A stretch of DNA of 64,000 nucleotides from Diprion similis (lineage: Eukaryota > Arthropoda > Insecta > Hymenoptera > Diprionidae), in NCBI RefSeq assembly GCF_021155765.1, contig NC_060114.1, forward strand, positions 21,310,501-21,374,500, in the 5' to 3' direction. Under the pieces are notes generated by a model. It was not told where the DNA came from and searched no databases. It saw only the letters and a program-made list of their open reading frames with translations. The stretch's first letter is position 1, and each line of letters opens with the position of its first letter. Positions 12,901 through 24,931 of the stretch are shown here, piece by piece. Both the position numbers and the translations under genes were made by a program.

Positions 12901-15900
12901 TTGCGGGATTTTATACTTGGCGTATCTGCAGGCGAATACGAATTTATGTAGGTGTACAAATATTTTTATATAACCCGAGCACGTTTTACGCGTTTCTTCA
13001 TGGGTGTTTTCCGTACACAAAGTACCCGTTTCTATGACGATCCAGTGAGTCTGCGAATGCGCATGCGCGGAGTACTGAAAAGACCACTTTTAACTCCTGG
13101 GACTTAAAGGTGGTCATTTCTGTACAGCTTTCATGCGCTGTCGCGACAAACACAGTGAACCGATCTGACATTTCGCGACCCTAACCTCAATTTCGTGCTT
13201 CGTGAAAAAACGCGTAATATGCTCTTGTTATATAAAGTATCGTGTGCAACATGGAGGCAACGGTCTGTTCGCCGCCTTGTTATATCATATACTATTATAT
13301 AACGCGAGTATGTTTTACGCTTTTTTCCACGCATGTTTTCCGTACACAAAGAAAGGAAAGTGGTCTTTTCTGTACTCCGCGCATGCGCTGTCGCGAATAA
13401 ATCTGCCATTACGCGACTCTAACCTAAATTTCGTGCTTCGTGAAAAAATGCGTAGCGTACTCTTGTTATATAAAGAATCGTGTGCAACAAGGAGGCAACG
13501 GTCTTTCCGCCTTGCGTATTTGCAATATTTGTCCTCGGCTCACCTACGACTCATATCGCAAACTTAGACTCGGCCGGAAAAGACCGAGTTCACCTCCATG
13601 TTACACAGTATACTATTTCAACGAGGCATGCACGTGATGAATGAAGAATGAAGAAAGTTTAGACCCTGTTCTAAAAAATTTTTAGACTTTAGGAACTATT
13701 GCATGGCGTTCATTTCGAGTCGTTTAGAGATTATTCGAATTCTAAAAATCTCCTTCGAAAAGAAAACAGAGAGTGACATCCGGTTGGGACAGGTAGACGG
13801 ATCCTCAGATTCTCGGTCCAAGCAACTCTGGATCTTGGGTCAGGGTCTGGTGTTGGAGTTCGGGCCACAGAGTAAACTTTACACAGCAGCCCCATAATCC
13901 ACCGCTTTGGGAGAAGACTTATCAACGTGTATGCGAATGCTTTGGCGTGAGTCTGCGAGTCGCGCTGGTAACTTACAGACGTTCCGTTAAACGCATCGCT
14001 AATTTTGAAACGTGACGCGTAACGATGGATGTGTGTCTCACACGACGTAAATCCTTCGAGATTTCTGATCATACATACCAAAGGCATAGGTATACATACC
14101 TACTATGTACGCGCGGTGCTGAGCGTTGAAAACCGATTCATGTCAGTATATCCTTCATCTACGTTTTAACAGCTACTTTATCAAGCGTCTAATAACCCAT
14201 AATCGCAAAGAGTTTCGTCTGCAGAAGATATTATCCGCGTGGGCGTAGGAATTTAAGCCAATTGTTGAAAATAACATGTGACACCGGACGAATGACATAA
14301 CTTACGACGTTATATTCGTTTTAAATTTTTATTCATCCGTTTCCTTTCACGTAATATTTCATAACGTTATAAAATTTCACCCCAGCATTGATCGCAATCG
14401 CTGCACAGGTTATTCAGGAAGTTGGTATACGGAAAGAAGGGAAAGGGAAGAATATAAAAGCGGTAACAAAATACACCGTAGCCATACATCTGCAGAAGGA
14501 AGCCACCCGGGAATAGGAAAGTTGTGGTGATTGGCAAGGAATCCTCCTCCTTTTTGTACTCGTTACAGGTCAGAATGTAATCAGGTTTCAGTGATTAAGG
14601 TATAGACCGGAAGGTTCTCGAGCAGTTCTCAGGAAGCATACATGAACGATCCTTCTCTTCTCGTACCCTTTCCACGTATAGCAAGTATCATACAAAGTAC
14701 AACTCCAGCTTTTCTACTCAACTGGAAAAGTTTATATAATGCCTGTTCACGACTTTGACTATTTTCCTTTCTTCTCTCTTCGCTCATAACGAATCCGGAA
14801 TGTTTCTTTGCCCATTACTATAGGCCAGTATATTCAGCTAATGCAAAGCGATCTGCACTGCTGCATATCTGCAATGACGGACTGTCGCATTATTGCATAG
14901 AATTCGTGGTTTTTGCTGCACCTACTTTCAGCGGGTCTGAGTATTGCGGTGACGAAGGGTGACAAATCGAGTCGCACGCAAATTCCATTCGAGACACTGG
15001 AGAGCTCAGGCAACAACGGAAGGATGAATACCCAAATAATACAACTTTTAATCAACCCCCAACAATAGGCTCGTAAAGATAAACGTAGATATCGTTATAA
15101 ACTGGACCGTTTCTGTCGACCGACGACGTAACTTCTGGCCCTGATATCTCAAGGTTGTCTCAGCCGTAGCTGGCGGTGAGCCTCGACAGCTCTAGGATGG
15201 AAACAACTTTGAAAATTATGATTGAATGAAAATGGATTGTCACGTGACTTGTACAGCTATTTATTTTTTCCCATTTATTACAACTACTTTCCGCAACTCG
15301 TGATATAGTTTCATTTTCGAATGACACCATATACATGCTATATCAAGTTTCCGAGGGTAAGACGTTTCTGCTTGTGTACAAGATAAAGAATACAGCCAGG
15401 TAGGCAGGTCCGGATGAAGAATGACCGTTCGTCCCAAAAAGGGCAGCAGGTTGCAGCGGCTCGAAGCGGAAAATCTTATGCCGAACAAAGATCCCCAACC
15501 TACTGTGCGGAGACTCTCTCTCTGACAGTCGGCAGTGATTCATGGGCTTTGGCCTCTGAACAAACGACGGCAACAGCGAGTCACAGGTGGTTGAAACACT
15601 CATACTTCCAACTATTTCTGCGAATTAATCAGCATAAAATGTGCTAGAATATCTTTGAGCAGCATGTTGCTCTAACAATAAGCAACGATCAAATTTAACA
15701 GGTGATATGTTCAGAAACTCAAACACTGTCCACCCCCGTGTCTACAAAACGTTACAAAGATTCAGCGACGGTGAATTCAAATCCGTTGTGTACTCTTGAA
15801 CTCCCAGATTCTGACCCATCCACACCGAACGTTTCCCGTTCAACCGGTCATTTGCTATTAGATATCGCAGTAGTGATGACCGACTGATGCCAGTTAAGGT

Positions 15901-18536
15901 TGGGTGATGTCTTCGAAATTTTATAACTCAACGCGACGCGATTGAGTGATAGGATTTCTCGTCACACCAGGATGCAAGCGGCTGAGTAACAGAAGCAAAC
16001 GGTCGTTCGATTCGAATACATTTTCAGGATACTTTCACAATACTGGTATACCTGTATTGCAGTTCCGAGACGGCAATTTTTTCATTCCGGTTCGCTGACG
16101 GCTCAGAACAAGTAGGGAAGTGCTAAAATAGTGTAGAAACAGTATTGGGCGTATAAGAAATATGGAAATACGAATACAGAATGTATTGGTATATTAATGG
16201 AAAGATTTTGAACGAGCTAAAATCCCGTCAGACTGCACGACGAGCTGCGCAGCTCTTCGCTAGAAACACGGAAATGCAATTTCTTTTCGTTGAACACGCG
16301 TCCTGTTTTCGTCATACTCATTTTTCGCCATCAGTGTAGAAAAATGAATCTTTTTTTTTGCTCCTGTTGCTATTTTGTCCCTGGAAAGCATTTAGCTCGG
16401 ACGGCCGGCTTTATCGTCATTATATAGTATCAAGTACCTGTACATTCATGCGTGTCTGACGTGTTCACAAGTTTAGTGCATCTAGTACTGTGTCTCCAAT
16501 TATTATAACCGGTTTCCAGTTTATCCTCCGTCTACCCAGGGAAAGTCAAATTCACGCGTTCGGTCCGTCCGTACACATGCGTATCAACATTTCACGTGTC
16601 GACGTTAAGCTTAAGTCCCCTTAGAATTGGAAGCAGTTTCGGAGTTGTACCCACAGTATATCAAAGTGCAGTGACCCTCCTGCACGTGTTAAATGAATTG
16701 ACCAGAATTTTTCACATTCGGCACTAGTTTTGTCGCGTAGGGGCACATTTCAGGATTATAATTAACATTCACAATTATGACCTTCGCGTACTTTATTCTT
16801 CGAAGAATTCAATGAATCACACGATTAATAAGCAAATGGTATTTCTGTCATGACCAACTTTTCTCCTTCCATGCTGCAAAAGTTTCCGCACAAGACACTT
16901 TCTTAACAAACATGGTATGTATAGCGAATGAACGTGCAGATTTTACGTAGTAATTACATCTGCATTATAGAAAATCGTCGCTCGTTGCATTTTTTTCGTA
17001 TGTTTCTTTGTTTCGACTTTAACGGTACCTACGGTATCTATACTCGTTTTCAAGCTTTCTTGGAGAACCTATTTGATTTTTAAACATTGACCAATATTCC
17101 TTCAATCCAGACGCGTTAGTATATAATTTTGGAGATTTTTCCTATGAAATTCCGAAGTCTCAAGACAATTGAAAGGCGAGAAACGTGTGGGAATAGTAGT
17201 TTGCACTAGGCTGAGGTTAGTAACGTTGACGTAACGAAACCTTGGTGGGAAAAAATTACTATTTAGCAAGTTTACAGTGACTTTTCAAACTGTGAATACA
17301 TTCTGCCTTATTATGATTTACTGAATTTCAGACATTCCTGCAATTTTGAAATAACGATTTTTCGAAATCTTAATCATTGCAATAACTTTACTAAATTTAG
17401 CCTCATTAGTTTGCAACTATACTATAGGTATGTTTAGTTCTCTGGATAATTTACAGCCTCACATACGCCAGGCAATGCAATGTCACGCGCCGTTCGAAGT
17501 GCAAGTATACAATTGCAATTGTCGCTGGTAGAGTATGTCGAGCAGTCCCTCTCACTTTTTCTCGCTCTTTCTATTTCTTTCATCCGGAGCTGCTGTTCCG
17601 TGCCGGGCGCAATAATAGAAAAGCGAACTCGATCGGTTCCTGCACTCGGCACAGACGCCAATCAATTAACAAGCAGAGTGTACCTACACATCCACACACA
17701 CACACATACACAGACACACCGAGTACCACATCGGTCATCGTCAGACGTACCTTGCCTAGAAACTGCCCCTTGTAATAGGTGTTCCCGTTAACAGGGTCGA
17801 CGACGTACTCGGATTCCTGATCGCCCGAGTTGTTCCACGACGAAGTCGATGGCCCCTCGTTGACCGGAAGGCTTCCCGGGCTGGCCGGGCTCCCGGGGCT
17901 TCCGGCACCGACGGAATTCGAGAGGCTTGGTTTCCGCGGTGTCGAGTTAGGGCGCGTCGGCCCCGCCGCCGCATTCCGCGAGGTGTTAGCCGAGGGCGCG
18001 CCGTCGACGGTCGATAAGGATAGGGGCGGCGAGGCGTAGGGCGTTGGACGAGGCGAGAGGAGAACCGAACCCGTCGAGAAGTCGGCGTTGCTCAGGGTAT
18101 TGTCATTGCTCCCGGCCCTGCTGGATGGCGTCGTGGCAGACCTGGTTCTCGTCCTCGTCGTCGTGGAGTGAAGATGGTTGCCGATATCCTCGGAGGTCGG
18201 TGCCGAGGAGGAGCAGGAGTTTTCGGTCGTAACGGAGGAGCTGCTGTTGGCCTTGATCATGCCGTTGACCGCAGCGAGCCTCGTTTCCGGGGCGACGATC
18301 GTCAGACCGGCGGGCGACGAGACCGAGGCGAAGAGCCCGAGAGTCTGGCCCGGGTAACCCGGCTCCGACGATCCCTGCCTGAGTCTCATCTCGCCACTGC
18401 TCGCCCACGAAGCTCCCGAGTGTTTGTTGTTCCCTGGCCGATGCATCGCACCTGTCGGCTGCAGCTCGGCACGCCGGAAATCGTCAACGACGGAGCGAAA
18501 TTCCCCGCGATTGACCGCCGACGTCCCCGCGGACAT
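9919..18536 (-). CDS. PLK2/3: Polo-like kinase, PLK2/PLK3 class
   Basis: Seven exons on the minus strand: 18536-17751, 12290-12186, 12105-11989, 11908-11694, 11327-10548, 10462-10329 and 10259-9919. They join in phase to 825 residues. The start ATG has an in-frame stop 45 bases upstream. Residues 1-250 are Ser/Thr/Pro-rich and low in complexity. The kinase domain begins at [19 protein letters not shown]; visible motifs are G-loop GKGGFGRV, Lys283 in YACK, HRD Asp376, DFG Asp394 and T-loop Thr409 in VTICGTPNY. Two polo boxes follow: the first starts near Trp633 in [13 protein letters not shown] and is split by an intron; the second has the phosphopeptide pincer HTK (His760, Lys762). The VVDPVNG entry, CC after the kinase domain and YSNKYG favour PLK2/3 over PLK1. 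Known role: Ser/Thr kinase recruited to primed phosphosites, acting in cell-cycle, stress and centrosome control. Confidence 0.92.
12961..13619. repeat. Foldback/MITE-like element, compound copy B
   Basis: Homologous along its length to 4241-4647, but with an internal duplication: the TATATAACGCGAG...TTTTACGC start recurs near 13296-13320, and the GTGAAAAAACGC / GTTATATAAAG...GGAGGCAACGGTC block occurs at both ~13201-13263 and ~13440-13503. The terminal hairpin, GGAGGCAACGGTCTTTCCG pairing with CGGAAAAGACCGAGTTCACC, closes near 13598. It looks like one element inserted into, or partly duplicated within, another. Confidence 0.75.
17213..17404. repeat. Short inverted-repeat element, degenerate copy
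   Basis: Begins with GAGGTTAGTAACGTTGACG and ends with AGCCTC. Its body resembles 32836-33044 in order and content: ACGAAAC, GGAAAAAAT, a CTTTTCAAA block, GATTTACTGAATTTCA, then TTTTGAAATAACG. I infer a diverged member of the same MITE family. It lies in PLK intron 1. Confidence 0.5.
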
Positions 18537-19300
18537 GATTCCTGCTCGATCTCTCCCCCGCGAAGTATGCTGTCTATTCTACGATGTATGTTTTATGTAT
18601 ACGTGACGCGTATTCGGGGGTTCTACGCGCGTATCGACAAGTGAATTTCAGGCACAGGTAGAGGATAGACACGCGTATTTATCTCCTCGCGGATGATGCG
18701 GGTATACGCGTAGTGTTATTTGCGGAGTGGCGAGGGATTGATCGCGGTAGCGAGTGCAGGGAGGGAGTCCGAGCCTGGGCGAAGGTTGTGTATCATGTCC
18801 CAGCTCGCCGGTTTCGTTGCATTCCGATTCTCCATCTTCACTGCAGCAGGCATGATGTAAGATTCGACATCGAGATTCCTCCGCTCAGTCCCCACTATTT
18901 GCCGAGTCGAGTACTTGCGGTAATTTGTAAACAAATGCAAGACCAGGGGAGGGTTCGAGTCCCTCGCGCTCGGTCGATAAGGGTAGAAACCGTGGAAACC
19001 GTACGCGCTTATCCGAGTCCGTCTTCGCGATGTCGCGGAACCAGGTTATCGAAGCTACGGTAGTTCAGTTTAAACACATCTAGCCTCGCGCGGCACGCAC
19101 TCTCACCGTCAGCACCGCACGCTCGGTCCTCGAACCTACACTGCCTTCTGCCGCCTCCTATTTTCTATAAAGGCCGCGCACGACGGCGGCGGCCTCCCTA
19201 CCCTCCGCCGCGCGGCCGTCTCGTGTCTTCCTTGATCGCAGGGCCGCTGCGATTCCTCTTTGTACCCAGGCTCGAGCTTTTCGAACCTTACGCGAATTAT
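18537..19300 (-). promoter_or_regulatory. GC-rich probable promoter/5' UTR of the PLK-like gene
   Basis: CpG- and GC-rich sequence directly upstream of the minus-strand ATG at 18536, in sharp contrast to the AT-rich surroundings. No core motif fixes the start site. The call rests on position and composition. Confidence 0.35.
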
Positions 19301-21283
19301 GCACTCGCCTAGAGACAAAAAACCCCGAACATGGATTGATTAACAGCACTCCCAATTCATTCGGCCTCCTAAGCCGTGAAAAGAATTTCACCCACAAAAT
19401 ATTTTATACGAGTTGAAATTGATGTCAAATTCCTGATTACTTCGGTGCAATTGTGCAGTATTTTTTGTTCTGCGTATGCACAATATAAGCACGGAATACA
19501 GCTTACAGTGCGAAACTTTCAAAGTCAGCAGGGTATGACAAGAACGATGCGCGTCGACCATACACGTTGATACTCAAAGTCTTAATGGTTTATAACATTT
19601 AAATCGACAGATATTTGATTTTCTTTACTGTCGATTCAATTGGTCGCGTGAAATACATATTTACTAGGATAACCATACACCGAAGTAAGCACGCGAATTA
19701 CTATGTTCGCTTGGTGTTTACATTCACAAGGATATCAAATGTTGATACCTCAATGAACGAAAACAAGATAATCTATTCCATTGAATTGAATCCATTCACT
19801 TCGGTTTCTTGCTACATCTAAGCTGTATATAATATAACTATAAAAAATAGGTATACATATATATATATATATATAGCATGTAAGATGTCGAGTCGGTTAT
19901 TGAATATTACTGCAATAGTTAATCTCGAAACGATACAGCCCATTCGTCGTCAGGAAGCTAAGAAATGTTCCTCCCTCTTCTTTCCGATCCCTTTGTTGTA
20001 ACGTAGGCGCAGTCGAAGGTTCAGACGATGCTTGCGTTAAAGACCAGCAGCTACGGCCCTGAGTACACTGTAGGCTCCGTCGTCCTCGTGTCCGATCCGT
20101 CGTCTTCGTCGCACTCGTCCGGTTGCACGGTGTCTCGTGTCTCCCCGCATCCCGTTCTGACCCCACTACGAGTTCTAACATAGCCGTGGCGAAGTCAGGG
20201 AGCAGGCGAGGGCGCTGAAGGGGGCGAGGAGGGGGGAGAGTGTGCACCGGAGTCACCACGCTTTCGGTCATTCACACAAGGTGCAACTCTTCGAGGCTTG
20301 AAATGCGCCAAGTGCATACGTCTAAATATAGGCATAGAAAAAACACCCGGTACATGTACCTATACATACATCCTCGTTTTATCAGCCATTGGTTAACGGG
20401 TGGTGTAATTCCTCCTTCCTCCATATTGTGTAATGCTTGCGCTTACACGATCATACCACGTATGACGCTGTATTATTGATGTTTAAACACCTGCATTTTG
20501 TATGCACCCGACGTTATTACTATGTCAAGAATTATGTTACAAGAAGTTGGAGTAAATTGGACGTCATTATTCGTTGAATTCTCTTTTGGGTGTCATAATT
20601 CCCTTATAGATTATTGTTCTGATGTATTCAGAAATCGTGATTGTAACATCTACACATTCAATACGCTACTGCTTCTACATTTGTGTGTATTTATATATTG
20701 GGTTCCATGATGTTCGTATTCTTACTCGGTCGTTGAATATACCTAGCTTCAATTAATGGGATTTACTTGCCCTGAATATCGATTCTCTAATCACCGTACT
20801 ATTTAATTTAGAGCCTCAATTATGGTGTAATCGAATTTATTTCTTACTTACTCACTTCATCATTATTCTTCACTTTTAAACTACTCCATCCCACGCACGG
20901 TTATGAAAGAGGCAAACGAATCGTTTATAGCGTGAATGACGTTGGTCAAGATTGTCTGTAATAGACACTCTTACAGCATCAAAGGAAAAGATAAAAGCAA
21001 ATCAACTTGATTTGAAATCAATCAAGTTCATATGAAGCATGTGAATAAAAATTCTCTGATTTCTAATCTATAAAAATAGTATTAGTACACCCTGTATCAA
21101 ATCTGCACGATGTGAACCATGAATTTAATAATTACAGCGATTTTGTTGAACTACTTGACCTGGTGTTAAGTTTATTGGCGTGAATAAACGAATAAGCGTT
21201 ACTGACATTCTCTGTAATTGGAATGAGATCGCAGGCATATCGCTGAGATCACACGATCATTTCAAAGTTACAAATGTAAAATA

Positions 21284-21490
21284 TCATTTTTATAACAGCA
21301 CGCCTAAGGTGAGCATTTATTTTGATCGTGATTTCCGTGCGTAAGGTGCTACTTTTTTAACGCGAGTATTTAGAAACGCCGTATCGAAATAACCTCACTT
21401 GATGCACGTTACGCCAAGAAGTAGCGCCTTACGCATGGAAATCACGATCAAAAGAAAAGCTTACTTTACGTGTGCTGTTACGAAAAATAA
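21284..21490. repeat. Foldback MITE with ~80-bp inverted arms
   Basis: The left arm, TAACAGCACGCCTAAGGTGA through GATCGTGATTTCCGTGCGTAA, pairs with the right arm TTACGCATGGAAATCACGATC through CGTGTGCTGTTA. The centre is about 50 bp. Terminal similarity extends to TTTTTATAACAG / CTGTTACGAAAAA. No coding capacity. A non-autonomous DNA element is likely. Confidence 0.75.
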
Positions 21491-21659
21491 TGCTCGATAT
21501 GCGTACGTGAGTTTTTACGACTTCTTGCAATCATGGCATTGTCACTTCACGCACTAGTATCGAAAACTACTATTTTAATGTGACGTATTAGCTGCGCGAA
21601 GCTGCTGAGTAGCACATGTGTATATATAGTTGCATATCGTTAGGCTTAATCGTCCATCC

Positions 21660-21735
21660 CAAACCGCCTGTTTACAGGCAACTCATGTCGCGCATGTGGC
21701 GCCACAAGTAATTTGAGTTGCCTATAAGCTGGGAC
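21660..21735. repeat. Small inverted repeat
   Basis: TTTACAGGCAACTCATGT pairs with ATTTGAGTTGCCTATAAG, with an inner GTGGCGCCAC palindrome. It could be a short MITE remnant or a hairpin in the upstream region of the next gene. Confidence 0.45.
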
Positions 21736-22493
21736 ATTCATCCTTAGTATTCCCTACATTGTTACTGGTATCAACACAGTGTTATGAAGCGCAGTATTTT
21801 GCTCAGACGCATTTTAAATCTGTCTTATGATCGAACCATCTCACGTGGTTTGTTGGAAACCACCAATCGAATGCGATATCGAATCGCGGCTCAAACTTCG
21901 GTGCTAAATGTGTATGGCTGGAATACAACTCAAATTTTTGAGCCCAGATCCTTAGACTTAAAGGCCTCCTAAAGGTTTAGCAGTGAAAAATGGCCGAGAG
22001 TGTGTGTGTCGATGGCAAACGTCATTCAAAGTTAACTAGTCCACCATTCGATCATAGTCCAAGTATACAGCTATAATAGTCGATTGTAGTTCGTGTGTAA
22101 ATAGACGTTTTAGCATTAAATAACGAAAAATGTAACGAAAATAAGAGATCAACGTAGAATTTCTGAGCCTCTGATGCACACTGAGATAACCTTACGTTGA
22201 CGCAGTTCCATTGAATTGTGTTGTGACCAGGTATTAAAACCGAGAAAACAATCTGTTGCATAGAAGTATAAAACATAAGAAGCAACATTTAGCGCAAATC
22301 TGTAAGTTCCGCCTGAATAACCAAAGTTTCTTTAAAATAACAGATGTTATTTTAACCTCACTTCCACCGAGATCTAATTGCTGACATGCAATCACTTGAG
22401 TTGATTGAAAAATTATGAAACCTAATATTGGAAATGAGGAGAAGAGCAGCGTAAAATCAAAAATAATTAGAACGAAAATTGAACTTGGTAAAA

Positions 22494-24931
22494 ATGATTT
22501 CGTTGCTCAGAACAGGGATGTTGGCGGGGATCAAAAGAGACGTATTGATAAAAGAGTCTTTGCAACAGCAATTGAACGCCAGCGTCATAGAAATTCAGGG
22601 CGTTGTAGAGGGGCAGGAAAAGCCTCAAGTCGAAAACTGCGAGGAGGCAAATATGCTGTGCTTCGTTATAGAAGCATTATTTTTGCACGGGCTAAAAGAC
22701 ACCCTTCTGAATCGTGTCACAGAGGCCTTGAGTGGCCCAGACTTTGACGCTATGCCACAGCCAAGCTTTTGGGGACCTCTGCTTGTTTTATCTCACAGAC
22801 AAATTATAGATCAAATTCAAGGACTTACGCAAATCACAACCGAGGTTGGCTACTGTAGAGCGTGGATCCGTTTGGCCTTGAACGACGGACTCTTGTCCAG
22901 CTACTTTGCGTCAATACGCAGAGACAATTCCGTTCTGAAACCATACTACAACCGTTCTGCCTTTTTGAGGGACCCTGACCTAGCTCACGTAGCTCAGAGA
23001 CTGATCGAAAGTATCGATCACATCCCGTTTGATCTCGCCTGCAATACTAGTTTGTTGAACATCTGGTCAAATACGCCGTTGCTCATGGCTGCCATTTGGT
23101 CCCCCACATTAAAGTCTTGTCCAGTTTCTTCGGCAGTTGACATAGCCAAGACTATCAATAGCGAGCGTACCCAGGCTAGCAACTTCGACAGCGTTGAAAC
23201 TACAAGCCTCAGAGGAAGTCACGGTTCGCTTAACAAGTTTGGTGTTATGAGCGAAGACGAGTTGCGTAAGATTAAACTGGGAAAAGGAAAGCGTTTTAAG
23301 TCCGTTGTTCAAACATCGAATACCATGGTTCAGGCAAAAGAGCCAAGCGAAAAGGCTAGTGAAGAAGAAGAAGACGAAGAAGAAAAAGAACAAGAAGTTG
23401 TGGTAGGGAGAAAAATTGAAAGTGGGATAACATTAGATTCCGGAATTGATACTGAGCGTGAAAATGGAAGCAGAGAGGACTTACGGGAAGATGAAGAGGC
23501 TGTGAAACCTGAACCAGCAAATGATGCTGCTGCTACGGCAGGCGGCAATTCTTTGATCGGTCGATTAGGCTGGTCTACTTCCATTGAGGACTGTGAGTCT
23601 TCGCTAACTACTTCCGCAATATCAGGAAGCTCCGACCTTGAAGCTACTCAAACTCCCGCGGATGCTCGGCCTTATGATGCTTTGATACAGAGCTACGAAG
23701 AGGCAGGCTACGCAGCCACTGCAGACTCCAGAGAGTTTCCCAATGATTGTCTGATTAGAGTATCGGAACAGGATTTTTCAGGTGTGAAGCCAAAGTCGTT
23801 GGAAGAGACCAAGGTAAAACCTAGTTCTTTGATTGTCTTACGCTTTGAAAGTGCTTTGAAGGACTATGAAAAAATATTCAATTGTAGACAAAAGTTTCCA
23901 CTCTCACGATCGCTGAGAAATCCTGAACTGTTATCGGTTGCGGTGATTGCAACAGGGAACAGAAACTGCCTGCAGAAAAATGATTTCACTGTTCCACTCA
24001 AAGGCTAACGCAGTTCTCTAATCTTTATAACTATTATTTACAGGAAGCTGACTTGCAGTCGCTTAATCATCAGCTGGGGAAATTGAGTTGTGAAAAGGGA
24101 CTGGACACGCAGAATTACAGTTGCATGAACTGCGACCATCCGATAGGCATGTCCTTTTCTAGGGCATGGGTTTGCGGATTCACAGGGGAGTATTACTGCA
24201 CCGATTGCATGGCAGAAGAAGAGTTCCTGATTCCATCGCGTGTTATTCACAACTGGGATCTCAAACGATATCCAGTTTCCCAAAAAGCTGCTCGATACTT
24301 GAATGACTGTCCTGCTCTACTCGACCTCAAGGTGATCAATCCTAGGATATACATGGTGGTAGACGACATGGCCCAGCTGCAGTCCCTTAGAATTCAATTA
24401 AACCTGCTCCGTGCCTACCTCTTCACGTGTCGCGAGCCAGTCATCGAATCTCTCCAAAAAAAGGTCACGCCGAGAGATTACTTGTACGAACATGTTCATC
24501 AGTACTCGGTTTCTGACCTGGCAGACATACCAAATGGCATAATGGCTCAACAGCTTCAGAAGGTCGTTGAATTTGCCAGGAATCATGTAACCAACTGTTG
24601 GCTCTGCAGTCAGAAAGGATTTATATGCGAAGTCTGTGACAACCCAAAAGTAATATACCCATTCGACATGAGCTCAACTTACAGAGTAAGATATTACACT
24701 TAAGGTTTTACAGATATCTCTTCCAATCTTTTCAAATTTCAGATATTAATGGAACTATTATTTCAGTGCGCTGCCTGCAATGCTGTGTTTCACATTGACT
24801 GCATGAACGCGAGTCATCCTTGCCCAAAGTGTGAGCGAAGACGGAAACGCATGGACCTTCCGCTCCTAGACTTGGGAAGTACAGACATGCAGGCTGTGTC
24901 TGATACACCTGGAGTAATGGCTTCAAGTTAA
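22494..24931 (+). CDS. PLEKHM1: PLEKHM1-like RUN/Rubicon-homology protein without visible PH domains
   Basis: Three exons, 22494-23942, 24044-24685 and 24767-24931, encode 751 residues. The RUN domain (about residues 52-203) contains YCRAWIRLALNDGLL and NIWSNTPLL, very close to PLEKHM1. A disordered middle (about 205-450) has a Glu-rich tract from residue 289 and a possible LC3-interacting motif DFSGV (Phe428-Val431). The C-terminal Rubicon-homology domain starts near residue 500, with zinc-ligand pairs CMNC (510/513), CTDC, CWLC, CEVC, CAAC and CPKC plus RVIHNWDLKRYP. Known role: PLEKHM1 is a Rab7 effector that links late endosomes, HOPS and LC3 for fusion with lysosomes. The two PH domains of vertebrate PLEKHM1 are not seen. 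The 23942 donor (GCG|GTGATT) was chosen for phase, and TCG|GTTGCG six bases earlier is possible. The start could also be the Met at 22518 or lie in an upstream exon. Confidence 0.85.

Larger units (their letters stand above)
12291..17750 (-). other. Long first intron of the PLK-like gene
   Basis: The intron runs from donor AAG|GTACGT (exon ends at 17751) to acceptor CAG|GGAGG (exon starts at 12290). It contains no exon I can recognise. It holds the compound foldback repeat at 12961-13619, a second repeat-like copy at 17213-17404 and a CA-rich tract near 17692-17720. The rest is unremarkable AT-rich sequence. Confidence 0.8.
18537..22493. other. Intergenic region between divergent PLK-like and PLEKHM1-like genes
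   Basis: The part next to the kinase start (about 18540-19300) is GC-rich and probably holds the PLK-like 5' UTR and promoter. A second GC-rich patch lies at ~19960-20240. Neither shows recognisable coding. An AT microsatellite sits at ~19857-19875. Two foldback structures at 21284-21490 and 21660-21735 lie upstream of the PLEKHM1-like gene. I recognise no gene here. Confidence 0.5.

Noticed and set aside
18902-18973. tRNA-like segment: T-arm GAGGG-TTCGAGT-CCCTC and CCGAG/CTCGG ends 72 nt apart
   Set aside because: The D arm and anticodon stem do not form, position 8 is not T, and the inner acceptor pair mismatches. The B-box match is probably chance in GC-rich DNA.
19897-20271. 124-codon minus-strand frame in a GC-rich patch
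   Set aside because: Peptide unrecognised, composition-driven, and no clear splice link to the PLK-like gene; kept only as a GC-rich patch.
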